The notes under the pieces: generated by a model
Databases searched by the model: none
What the model saw: the letters and a program-made list of their open reading frames with translations, nothing else
What the model was told of the DNA's origin: nothing
Source: an uncultured Clostridium sp.
GTDB lineage: Bacteria; Bacillota; Clostridia; TANB77; CAG-508
Reading direction: 5' to 3'
DNA length: 6,938 nt
NCBI GenBank assembly: GCA_946497905.1
Contig: CAMMMI010000087.1
Span: forward strand, 1-6,938
In this document: positions 1 through 6,834 of the stretch, piece after piece
Numbering within the stretch: the first letter of the stretch is position 1
Layout: each line of letters opens with the position of its first letter
Made by a program: the position numbers and the translations under genes

Positions 1-446
1 TTTTCTGTATTAGTTGGTTTGCTTTCTTCCTTTTTTTGTTCTTCTTTCGTGCTTGAACTACTATTATTCTTATTGCTTACACTTGTATTTACATTATTAT
101 CATTGTTTTTGCTATTAGTTTTATTAGTACTACTGCTCGAATCTTTTTGACTTGTAGTAGTTTTATTGTCAGTTTTTTCTGTAGTATTTGATTCTTTTGT
201 ATCTGTATTGTTTTCTTCTATTGTTTCATTTTCTACATCATTTGTTTTATTTTCAATAGTCTCATTTGTTGTCATTTCCATTACATTTGCAATAGTATTA
301 ATATTTCTGCCATTATCATTATCTGCTAATGTATTTATTGATGCTGTTTCTATATGAGAATTATTAAAAACAATTTTTATTAAACAGCAAGTAATTATAA
401 CTACTAATAGTACAATAACTGCTATTAAAATTTTTTTCTTATTCAT
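1..446 (-). CDS. Membrane-anchored Asn/Ser/Thr/Glu/Lys-rich protein, N-terminal part (partial)
   Basis: ATG 446 follows AGAGGTGAT (454-461) and the frame stays open for 148 codons to the window edge. MNKKKILIAVIVLLVVIITC begins a basic N-terminus and a membrane helix (about residues 6-24). After this come about 120 residues of low-complexity polar sequence dominated by Asn, Thr, Ser, Glu and Lys, for example KDSSSSTNKTNSKNNDNN. This is a typical extracellular spacer that would carry a folded domain at the C-terminus, beyond the window. Downstream of a sortase it could be a surface adhesin or a sortase partner, but no sorting signal is visible here. Function unknown. Confidence 0.8.
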   Translation of the reverse strand, partial: MNKKKILIAVIVLLVVIITCCLIKIVFNNSHIETASINTLADNDNGRNINTIANVMEMTTNETIENKTNDVENETIEENNTDTKESNTTEKTDNKTTTSQKDSSSSTNKTNSKNNDNNVNTSVSNKNNSSSSTKEEQKKEESKPTNTE

Positions 447-518
447 TTGAACATCACCTCTTTATTTTAAGAATAACATCATTTTTATAAAAAGGGAATG
501 CTCAACAGAAAAAAATTT

Positions 519-1127
519 TTAAATATTTTCTATTGCTTGTACGCAAAGTCTTAATTCTGGTCTATTTCTAACGCAGGTTATTATAGTAATTCTGTTATCT
601 TCTGTATCCTCTAACATAGACCAGTCCGTTTCTTGTATCTGTTTTATTGTTGTTATCTTGTATTCTTTATTTCCTAACGCAGAAGAATATTTAATAATAT
701 CTCCCTCTTGCACATTTTTTAAATTTGCTAAAAATCTATATGTATTGTGTCCAGCTAAGCAAACATTGCCCTCTAAAATATTACTATGTTCAAAAAGTCC
801 AATTCCTTGTGCTAGAGCTGCTTGATCTGTTCCTTCCACAACAATGTCTTTAAAGTTTATGGATGGTATTTCTAAAGTACCTATTGCATTTAAGTATTTA
901 TCTTCATCTGTTTCAGATTCTACAGGAGTTCCAACTGTATTATTAAAATCTGTTATTATTTCATTTCTGTTACTATCGTTATAAATGTCATATACAGAAT
1001 TGATATTATCTTGTATCTTCTTATATTCAATGTACTTAAATATTCCAAAAACAGATAAGCCTAGTATGATTAGAATACTACAGCTGATGATTACTATCTT
1101 TAAGACTTTTTTTGTGCTTTCTTTCAA
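519..1127 (-). CDS. Sortase (transpeptidase), membrane-anchored
   Basis: 202 residues from TTG 1127, with AAGGAGG about eight bases upstream. One membrane helix spans residues 10-31, followed by a linker and a sortase barrel. Catalytic residues are visible: His127 in LAGHNTY, Cys185 in TIITC and Arg193 in ELRLCVQA. Sortases cleave a C-terminal sorting signal and attach the protein to the wall or to another pilin. The length and single N-terminal anchor suit class D or a related class, but I cannot fix the class. Its place at the end of a conjugation operon next to a membrane-anchored low-complexity protein suggests it handles an element-encoded surface protein. TAA ends the gene at 521-519. 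No CGG is in frame. Confidence 0.85.
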   Translation of the reverse strand: MKESTKKVLKIVIISCSILIILGLSVFGIFKYIEYKKIQDNINSVYDIYNDSNRNEIITDFNNTVGTPVESETDEDKYLNAIGTLEIPSINFKDIVVEGTDQAALAQGIGLFEHSNILEGNVCLAGHNTYRFLANLKNVQEGDIIKYSSALGNKEYKITTIKQIQETDWSMLEDTEDNRITIITCVRNRPELRLCVQAIENI

Positions 1128-1160
1128 CTTAAAATCCTCCTTTCTAACAAAATAAAAAAA

Positions 1161-1535
1161 CTAGATATTTTCTAGTTCCATTATGTCTTTAATATATTTA
1201 GCAATATCAGAGAATGCAGAAGGTGTATCTATTTTTTTGCATATATCTTCTAGTGTAAATGGGTCGAATATAATGTCATAAATTCCTAGTAATAATGCGT
1301 CTCTTAGCTCTTTTTGCTCTGCATTTTCTAATAGTAAAATCACTCTTATATTTTTATCTCTTACCTTAAACATAAAATCTTTGAAATTGTACTTATTATT
1401 TTGTACTGATACTATTAGGGTATCAGCTTCTTTTTCTTCTAAAATATAGTCAGCATAATATACAATTCTGCTATCTTTTATTTTTCTGCTTATGTCTTTA
1501 TTTAATTGCTCATTATCCGTAAAAATTAATATCAA
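1161..1535 (-). CDS. Small receiver-like protein lacking phosphorylation residues
   Basis: 124 residues from a TTG start at 1535, with GAGAGGAG about nine bases upstream, inside the end of the peptidase gene. The alternating hydrophobic strands and helices look like a response-regulator receiver fold: ILIFTDNEQLNKDI at the start, TLIVSVQ where the phosphoacceptor Asp would sit, VILLLENAEQKELRDALLLG in the middle, and YDIIFDPFTLEDI where receivers have a Lys-Pro-Phe. The Asp and Lys needed for phosphorylation appear replaced (Ser/Gln and Asp). I infer a stand-alone pseudo-receiver used for protein contacts rather than phosphorelay. Similar receiver-like domains occur at the N-terminus of some ParA/TadZ-type ATPases, another possible origin. 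No DNA-binding domain is present. It contains no in-frame CGG. Confidence 0.5.
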   Translation of the reverse strand: MILIFTDNEQLNKDISRKIKDSRIVYYADYILEEKEADTLIVSVQNNKYNFKDFMFKVRDKNIRVILLLENAEQKELRDALLLGIYDIIFDPFTLEDICKKIDTPSAFSDIAKYIKDIMELENI

Positions 1536-1537
1536 AT

Positions 1538-2733
1538 TTAATCACTCCTCTCAAAATATTGCATTGGATCCACCGTTTCTCCATTTATCATAACCTCAAA
1601 ATGTGCGTGCGGTCCTGTAGAATTTCCAGTACTTCCGAACTGTAAGTACTGGCTGTCCTTTGGTTACTCTATCATTGGCTTTTACTAAAATGTTTGTCCC
1701 ATGTGCATATAAAGTAGTAACACCATTTCCGGTGGTCTATTATTACGCAGTTTCCGTATCCACCGATTATAACAAGCTTTAGTAACTATTCCATCAGCCA
1801 TTGCCACAAAATTACTTCCGTACCGGTGCACCAACATCTGTACCGCTATGTAATTTATATTCTCCGGCTTATTGGGTGAACTCTGTAACCATATTCAGAA
1901 GTAACATTTGTGTAGCCAGGAATTGGCCAAGTAAACATATCATTGCCAATTAAAATAGTATAAGCATTGTTAATCGTATCATCATAGTAACCACTTGATG
2001 AATTGATAACCAGATCTACGCACATATCAATATCTTCATTGTTTAAATTCATACTTGTTTTTAGATAATCTTTTAACCTTTCATATTGTTCCCCTTGTAA
2101 TGTTTCTGTTTTATACTTTTTCTTTGTAATTCTAGTGTTACCGTCATCAGAAATAGCAGTAACTGTCTCATACTCATATGTATAATGACCAATAATTGTA
2201 TCGCTTTCAACCAAAATATATTGAGTTTGTGCTTTATCTTTGTTTTCTTTCCAAGTTACTTTATCACCTTTAGTTTGCTTTTCTTCCGTTTTAATAGTAT
2301 CTTTTTCATATTTAAAAGTGGACTTAAAATTTTCTCCTATTTCGTCCAATAAATTTTGGTTAATTTCTTTTTCATTGTTTAAATTTTCTAATGTCATAAG
2401 TGTAGATAAATGAGACCATTCTATCATTTTATTGTTTTCTAGATTATTTACATCTAAAAGCTCATTTTTCTTTTCTTTATCCACATAATTATCACAAGTA
2501 TTTAAGTATTCAGCTTTTTCAATACACATAGTTTTGATATCTAACTCTGCTGAAGATAATTCGCTGTCATCTGCTTGTGCAGAACTAGCAAATAAACTGT
2601 CTAATAACCATGATACTAATAGCAGTACAATTAAAACTAATGCAATATATGGAATCAATGGTTTAAGTACCATCATTATTACTTTTTTTATTTTCTTTTT
2701 TATTTCTTTTTTTGCTTTATCCTTTATGCTCAT
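1538..2733 (-). CDS. Membrane-anchored M23 family cell-wall endopeptidase, read through five CGGA/CGGT frame changes
   Basis: In conjugation such enzymes open peptidoglycan locally so the channel can cross the wall. From ATG 2733 a Lys-rich N-terminus precedes one membrane helix (about residues 27-50). An unrecognised extracellular region of about 220 residues follows, then a C-terminal M23 (lysostaphin-type, zinc-dependent) domain from about residue 270. Skipping C at in-frame CGG sites 1866, 1820, 1765, 1731 and 1637 yields 396 residues ending in TAA 1540-1538. Expected M23 residues then appear: HSGTD (His295, Asp299), NGGYGN, TLYAH (His343) and GSTGNSTGPHAHFE (His374, His376). The first shift site lies just before the catalytic domain, so the unshifted product has the anchor and stalk but no peptidase. 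Five single-base changes fall in about 230 bases, the densest cluster in the window. The next gene starts two bases after this stop. Confidence 0.88.
1634..1637 (-). other. CGGA frame-change site 13 (M23 Gly365)
   Basis: Context is GTT-CGGA-AGT. Skipping C gives VGSTGNSTGPHAHFE, the conserved M23 C-terminal motif in which the first glycine is usual. Confidence 0.92.
1728..1731 (-). other. CGGA frame-change site 12 (M23 Gly334)
   Basis: Context is CAC-CGGA-AAT. Skipping C gives VIIDHGNGVTTLYAH, matching the M23 family pattern. Confidence 0.9.
1762..1765 (-). other. CGGT frame-change site 11 (M23 Gly323)
   Basis: Context is AAT-CGGT-GGA. Skipping C gives NGGYGN, a recurrent M23 motif. Confidence 0.9.
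1817..1820 (-). other. CGGA frame-change site 10 (M23 Gly305)
   Basis: Context is GTA-CGGA-AGT. Removing one base anywhere in CCGGTACGG would restore the frame, but only the second CGG (1820-1818) is in frame. Skipping its C gives APVGSNFVAMADG, typical of M23. Confidence 0.82.
1863..1866 (-). other. CGGA frame-change site 9 (M23 Gly290)
   Basis: Context is AGC-CGGA-GAA. Skipping C gives HPISGEYKLHSGTD, matching the entry to M23 domains. The unshifted frame stops two codons later. Confidence 0.9.
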
Positions 2734-4226
2734 TTTCCTCACCTAACCTCTCTTTAGGCTGGCTTTCTCTTATATTGTTAATATACTCAGTATGTTGCAT
2801 TTGCTTTTTAGGCTCATTTCCTTTATTTCTAAAATTTACATTTGCATCTCCTTCAACCATTCTTCTTCCTACAGAAAGATAAGCACCAGTTGCCTTTGCA
2901 GTTCCTTTAGCACCTGCTTTTAGTACAGAGGCTACCTTACTACCTTTACCTGTACCAGTATTCATTTTTTCTTGCTTAGTATTCGTATCTCCTTGTGTTT
3001 TTGCATTAGGTATTACATCTCTTATAGGATTTACATTACCGTTGTAATCTTTTTCAGCAGATAAATTCATTTGAGGATTTACAAAATTTTTTACCCTACT
3101 TACGAAACTTTGTGGCCCATTATTATTCTGGCCTTGCATATTAGAAGCTGTTGTGTTTGGCGAATTACTATCTTTTCCAGGAGTTTTAAATTGTTCTTTT
3201 ATTGCACTTATTCCATAACCTATAGCACCTCCAGCAACTCCACCCATTGCAAATGCTTGTGTTGCTTGTGCATTAGTATCAATTCCACAGATTCTACTTG
3301 TTAGATCCTGTAATGAATTTTGTATTGTACTTGCTAAAGGTAATATCATCATTGCCCAAATTAACGAAACAGCCCAACCACCACCAGAAGGTAGAAAAGT
3401 TAGGTACATTAAAAATAAAAAGCAATAGATAAACTGCATAAATACATTTGTTATTATCTGTCCTGCCCAGATACTTATTGCTGTTGCATTCCTATTTACT
3501 ATCCATATACTTAATGCGACTGGTGTAAATACCGTAAATATGATTAGCACAAATTGTCTTACAATAAATTGTATATTTAATTTAATAAATAGGTATATGA
3601 ACATAGCAATTACAATAGCTGTTGTTATTGCATTTCCGTGTACGAATAGATGTCATCATGCTTTCACCAAGTAAACCGTCTAAAGAAGAATTGGCATTTA
3701 CCACTAACAAGCTTACTAATGAATTATTTACAAACAGTAAAAACTTAACAAAAAGTGGTGCTAGAGCTATTGCTAAGCCACCGCAGCAATAGTCTCATCA
3801 AATTGTCTTTTGCTTCTGTTTTTTTGGCTGTACTATTGCCTGCCATCATCATCTTGTATGATAGCATTATGACTGCAATGAGTATTAAAATACCTGCAAC
3901 ACTTGCAAATATTTTGTACCAGGTCATTGTTTTTGACCACAGTTCATCCGTAAATGGTGCAACAGAATTGGCATCAACTCCTTTATTGAAGATTAACTCG
4001 TCATAGTCTTTAAAGCCGATACCCATCGTCTCTGATGTACAGAGGTCAAAAATTGCTTGTGCAATTCCACCAAGCATTCCGTGCTATTATTTTCTCGAAC
4101 ATGCTTCCGTTCCTCGCTGTCTATCTGCTCAGCGAAGTCAGTTTCTGCAAGCGATGTAGGACATATTGAAACAAGCAAAAAAAGTATAGTTATAACAACT
4201 ATAAAACTTTTTAAAATCTTATTCAC
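2717..4226 (-). CDS. VirB6/TrbL-like polytopic conjugation channel protein, read through four CGG-W frame changes
   Basis: Starts at GTG 4226, eight bases after AGGAG. Skipping C at in-frame CGG sites 4109, 4081, 3783 and 3638 gives one 501-residue protein ending at TAA 2719-2717. It opens with a signal-peptide-like segment (residues 1-28, ending PTSLAE). A region near residues 60-90 resembles the external loop of Gram-positive VirB6-like proteins, and several membrane segments follow: around 105-125, 148-170, 196-245, 255-300. A Gly/Ala-rich stretch (MGGVAGGAIGYG) and a long hydrophilic Asn/Gln/Lys-rich cytoplasmic tail complete it. The architecture and position between virB4 and the wall hydrolase fit the inner-membrane channel component of the transfer machine. 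Its end overlaps the peptidase gene. The unshifted product would be about 77 residues, little more than a signal peptide. The family is inferred from topology and context. Confidence 0.75.
2737..2744 (-). promoter_or_regulatory. Ribosome binding site deciding the M23 peptidase start
   Basis: AGGTGAGG lies just before ATG 2733, within the end of the virB6-like gene. An in-frame GTG at 2742 lies inside this site, so ATG 2733 is preferred. Confidence 0.6.
3635..3638 (-). other. CGGA frame-change site 8 (VirB6-like Gly196)
   Basis: Context is ACA-CGGA-AAT. Skipping C gives TSIRTGNAITTAIVIAMF, leading into the next membrane segment. Confidence 0.85.
3780..3783 (-). other. CGGT frame-change site 7 (VirB6-like Gly148)
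   Basis: Context is CTG-CGGT-GGC. Skipping C gives LLLGGLAIALAPLFVKFLL, a clean membrane helix; the unshifted frame gives a polar Ser-rich tail and a stop. Confidence 0.87.
4078..4081 (-). other. CGGA frame-change site 6 (VirB6-like Gly49)
   Basis: Context is GCA-CGGA-ATG, nine codons after site 5. Skipping C gives IIAGMLGGIAQAIFDL, a plausible amphipathic or membrane-entry segment. Confidence 0.82.
4106..4109 (-). other. CGGA frame-change site 5 (VirB6-like Gly40)
   Basis: Context is GAA-CGGA-AGC. Skipping C gives SEEGSMFEKIIA. The codon-boundary GG of GAG|GAA just upstream is untouched. Confidence 0.82.
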
Positions 4227-4324
4227 TTAATTTCTCCTATCTTTTAAGATAGGGCAAACGATAGCACACTATATTTAATTTAGCTTATAGGCATCCCCCC
4301 TTTAAATTGTTTTTTATATTCATA
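4227..4324 (-). promoter_or_regulatory. virB4-virB6 gap with leader-like sequence
   Basis: This is the longest gap in the operon, 98 bases. On the minus strand it carries a run of six G, unusual in such AT-rich DNA, directly followed by a four-codon frame (ATG CCT ATA AGC TAA). The inverted repeat listed separately comes next. No convincing promoter or rho-independent terminator is visible. It could hold a leader peptide or an internal control point, but that is inference. Confidence 0.35.
4236..4253 (-). repeat. Inverted repeat overlapping the virB6 ribosome binding site
   Basis: A perfect 8-base inverted repeat, CCTATCTT and AAGATAGG, separated by two bases, can form a 7-pair hairpin with a 4-base loop. 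Its 3' arm contains the first three bases of AGGAG (4234-4238), the virB6 ribosome binding site. It could hide that site in the mRNA or act as a DNA operator. No T-run follows, so it is not a standard terminator. Confidence 0.5.
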
Positions 4325-6149
4325 TTATGTGAAAACAAAATCCTTTTCATAATCTGCTATTTCAAACTTCATTGCCGTTACACTATTATTGAGAGAAAAG
4401 ATACATTCTCCAGGACTTGCCATTGTCAAAATTTCTTTTGCACCTTCAGATAAACTGAAGAATTTTCTAATATTCTCCACATTTCCTGTACTTTGCCTAA
4501 ATAAGAATTTAGTAGAGCAAATATTGATAATTGTTCTACCGTTCTTCACAATTTATAAATTCATCAATAAATTGACTACCAATTAGAAGTGGTGTGTTAT
4601 ACTTTCTACCTCTACGAGCAACAGTAGCCAAGAAGTCAGCAGATTCTTTATATTTTAAAAATAGCCAAGCCTCATCACATATAATTAGTTTCTTTTTTTC
4701 TCTGTTCTTTAATATGAACTTTTGCCAGACCCATGTAAGTATTACAAAAGAAGAATAAAGTTTAGTAAATTCGTCTTTTATCTCACTCATATCAAAACTT
4801 ATAATGTCCTCATTTGAGAATATTGTACTCTCACAGTCGAATATTCCAAGCGAATTGCCCTTAAGAAAAGGAATTAGTATTTCTGCTAATTCCTTACATT
4901 TTCCTCTTTCATCTAATTTCTTTTGAAAATCAGATAGTGTCGGCATTTTCTTTTTTACTTTTCCTACAACATATTTGCCATTATTTAATTTTCCTTTGTT
5001 TCTTTCATAAATTGAGTTAATATCATCATTGATGCCACGCTCTGCATATAGCTGATTTACCACAATTTCAATTTCTGTTATCTCTGTTCCATTTAAAGTT
5101 CTACCCATATAATTTCTAGCTATTGTTGAAAGTAATGCCCTTATGTCTGCAACCTTGTCCATTATGTTTAAAAACTCTCTATTTCCTTTGTAGTCCTTCT
5201 CTAATTCGAATGGGTTAATTCCTGTAGATTCACCTTGCCTTATTTTAATAGTTTTTCCACCTAATTTTTGTACTAATTTAGCATATTCGCCTTCAACATC
5301 TATAAAAAATGCAGAACAGCCATAGGTAACTATATTTCTTTCTGCCATTAGCTTTAGTGAAACACTTTTCCCAGCACCGACTTGTACCGACATATAAATA
5401 TGTGGGGATTAGGTAATGCTGGTGGTCCAATAAATGTATTTAAGTAGATCGGTGCATTTGTATAATAATTTCTTCCTAAAAATGTGCCTTTACTATGTGA
5501 TACATTAGGATTTGTAATTGGCATCAATGTCGCAACACCGCCAGATACCATATTTCTTTCAAAACCTGCTAGTGCAATTTCTCCAGTTGGTAACATTTGC
5601 TTTAGTCCGTCTATCTGTTTAAATATTAGAGTTCTTACCATAGCAGTTTTCTTATTCATTTCTGCTTCTAATATTTTTGATTTCTCATTTAATTTTTCCA
5701 AACTCTCACAAGTAAGCGAAATAAAAACTGTTACGAAAAATAGTTTATCTTGATTTGTTTGTATTAAAGTTCTTAAACCTTCTAAATCTGCAATTTCTTT
5801 TTCCAGTACAGGTGTATGTGCGATATTTCCTTGCCTCATATAGTTGGCATATTCTGCTTGCGACTGTACTAACTTTTTGGTCAGTTGGTTTATAACACTT
5901 GCGTTTGAAGATGTTTCTATCTTTAGTGATATTGTTACATCTCCTAAATACACAAGTTCCTCTAACCAACCGTAGCCAAGTTTGCTCTGGATAAATTGTT
6001 ATAACAAAAGTCCTTGAATATTTGTTATAACCTAGATATAGATAATCAGCTTTTTCTTCTAATACATCTGGCAATATTCTATCTTCAATAGCAGAAATAT
6101 TTTCAAAAATGTTATTTTCTTCTTTTGCTTTTTTCTTTTTTATCAACAT
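4325..6149 (-). CDS. virB4: VirB4-type conjugation ATPase, read through four CGGT frame changes
   Basis: This is the cytoplasmic ATPase that powers a type IV secretion channel. Taken literally the gene is split into pieces. Skipping one C at each of four in-frame CGGT sites (5972, 5389, 5379, 4541) gives one uninterrupted 606-residue protein ending at TAA 4327-4325. The corrected Walker A is GTSGAGKS at residues 254-261; both outer glycines come from CGGT sites. Walker B is LIICDEAW near residues 487-494 with Asp491/Glu492, and RRGRKYNTPLLIGSQ follows as in VirB4 proteins. The C-terminus carries the family-like SPGECIFSLN. At 606 residues it is on the short side, which fits an N-terminal portion being supplied by the gene upstream. 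Without shifting, translation would end after 134 residues and lack the ATPase core. It is either a working gene using recoding or an assembly artefact; a randomly decaying pseudogene would not show such uniform lesions. Confidence 0.88.
4538..4541 (-). other. CGGT frame-change site 4 (VirB4 Gly536)
   Basis: Context is GAA-CGGT-AGA. Without a shift a TAG stop follows immediately. With it, INCEE continues into GRTIINICSTK and the normal C-terminus. Confidence 0.88.
5376..5379 (-). other. CGGT frame-change site 3 (VirB4 Walker A, Gly257)
   Basis: Context is AGT-CGGT-GCT, three codons after site 2. It encodes the second consensus glycine of the P-loop. Confidence 0.92.
5386..5389 (-). other. 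CGGT frame-change site 2 (VirB4 Walker A, Gly254)
   Basis: Context is TGT-CGGT-ACA. It encodes the first glycine of Walker A, a position the P-loop consensus GxxGxGKS requires to be glycine. Confidence 0.92.
5969..5972 (-). other. CGGT frame-change site 1 (VirB4 Gly60)
   Basis: Context is CTA-CGGT-TGG. Skipping C joins QTWL to GWLEEL. Trp TGG codons close on either side are untouched. Confidence 0.85.
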
Positions 6150-6834
6150 ACAATTCCTCCTTTCTAAAGTCCATTTTTATTATATTTGAGTTCTTATTTA
6201 GTTCCTTATAGAGTAAATTGTAGATATCTTCATCGCTTAGTAATTCACATTGTATTTTTGCTCTTGAAAGACTCGTTTTTAAATTTGCTATTCTCCTATT
6301 TAGTTCTTTTATTGCATCTTCATATAAACCGTCATATGATAAAATAATATAGTTTTTGTTAATTGCTGTATCCATATTTTCCATCATATTTGTTAGAAAA
6401 TTTATCAAATTTTCCTTACAGTTTCTTATTTGCATATTAGTTGATCTTGTTTTCTTAATATCATTTATAATCTCATTTGTATCAATATTTTCTGTAGTTG
6501 TTAGAAATTGAACAAAACCGTCAAATGTCAAAGCTGTTTGCATTAGTACATTTTCTATAGTTTCTTGTTCACTTTCAGACATCATATTGTAGTCAATACT
6601 TCCGATTCTTAAAATACATGAATATCTATTTCCCATATTTATCATTGAGTTGTCTATCTTTAAACCTAGAATATCTTTTAGCTGTTTTGTCTTTTTCTTG
6701 CCATTATCCTTTTGAATATTTTTATCAGTAGTTTTGTTTACTTGTTTTACTTTATTTTTGCTTTTCTTTAAATACAAGAAGGTAAGTAAAATGGCAAAAA
6801 TACTTAGCACTAAAAATATTATCATTACTACCAT
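6112..6834 (-). CDS. Membrane-anchored TraC-like / VirB4 N-terminal-like conjugation protein
   Basis: From ATG 6834 the protein has 240 residues. An N-terminal membrane segment (about residues 2-23) is followed by a Lys-rich linker and a soluble domain. The stretch from about residue 55 to 110 (MGNRYSCILRIGSIDYNMMS, then a conserved-looking SEQE and a later TTENID) resembles the N-terminal part of VirB4/TraC-type proteins, which sits before the ATPase core. The rest is helical and charged, ending in a basic KKEKSKRRK tail. It contains no Walker motifs. The last 38 bases overlap virB4, whose own ribosome binding site lies inside this gene. I infer a membrane-tethered partner supplying an N-terminal, VirB4-like function to the ATPase. 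It contains no in-frame CGG and reads through without interruption. The family call is tentative. Confidence 0.5.
   Translation of the reverse strand: MVVMIIFLVLSIFAILLTFLYLKKSKNKVKQVNKTTDKNIQKDNGKKKTKQLKDILGLKIDNSMINMGNRYSCILRIGSIDYNMMSESEQETIENVLMQTALTFDGFVQFLTTTENIDTNEIINDIKKTRSTNMQIRNCKENLINFLTNMMENMDTAINKNYIILSYDGLYEDAIKELNRRIANLKTSLSRAKIQCELLSDEDIYNLLYKELNKNSNIIKMDFRKEELYVDKKEKSKRRK
6155..6163 (-). promoter_or_regulatory. Ribosome binding site of virB4
   Basis: AAAGGAGGA lies six bases upstream of ATG 6149, inside the 3' end of the preceding gene. It is a near-perfect Shine-Dalgarno sequence and fixes the VirB4 start. Confidence 0.8.

Noticed and set aside
166..357. Plus-strand hydrophobic frame rich in Phe, Ser and Val
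   Set aside because: It is the antisense image of the Asn/Thr/Glu-rich partial protein; no ribosome binding site or family resemblance.
447..518. Terminator between sortase and the partial protein
   Set aside because: A/T runs occur but no convincing stem; the gap mainly holds the next ribosome binding site.
1821..1828. The CGG at 1825-1823 as the shift site instead of 1820-1818
   Set aside because: It is out of frame by two bases; only 1820-1818 is in frame, and it gives the better M23 sequence APVGSN.
2534..2746. Plus-strand frame opposite the M23 N-terminus
   Set aside because: Antisense of a membrane and Lys-rich segment; no supporting signal.
5484..5753. Plus-strand frame opposite virB4
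   Set aside because: The minus-strand VirB4 reading is continuous and family-like; this is a shadow.
1634..5972. Systematic sequencing or base-calling insertion at GG
   Set aside because: Not fully excluded and kept as the main alternative. It is disfavoured because all 13 sites are in frame with glycine codons, while TGG, AGG and boundary GG in the same genes show none.
1538..6149. Three decaying pseudogenes (virB4, virB6-like, M23)
   Set aside because: Decay would give mixed substitutions, deletions and stops. Here every lesion is an extra C before an in-frame GGA/GGT, catalytic motifs are intact, and neighbouring genes are undamaged.
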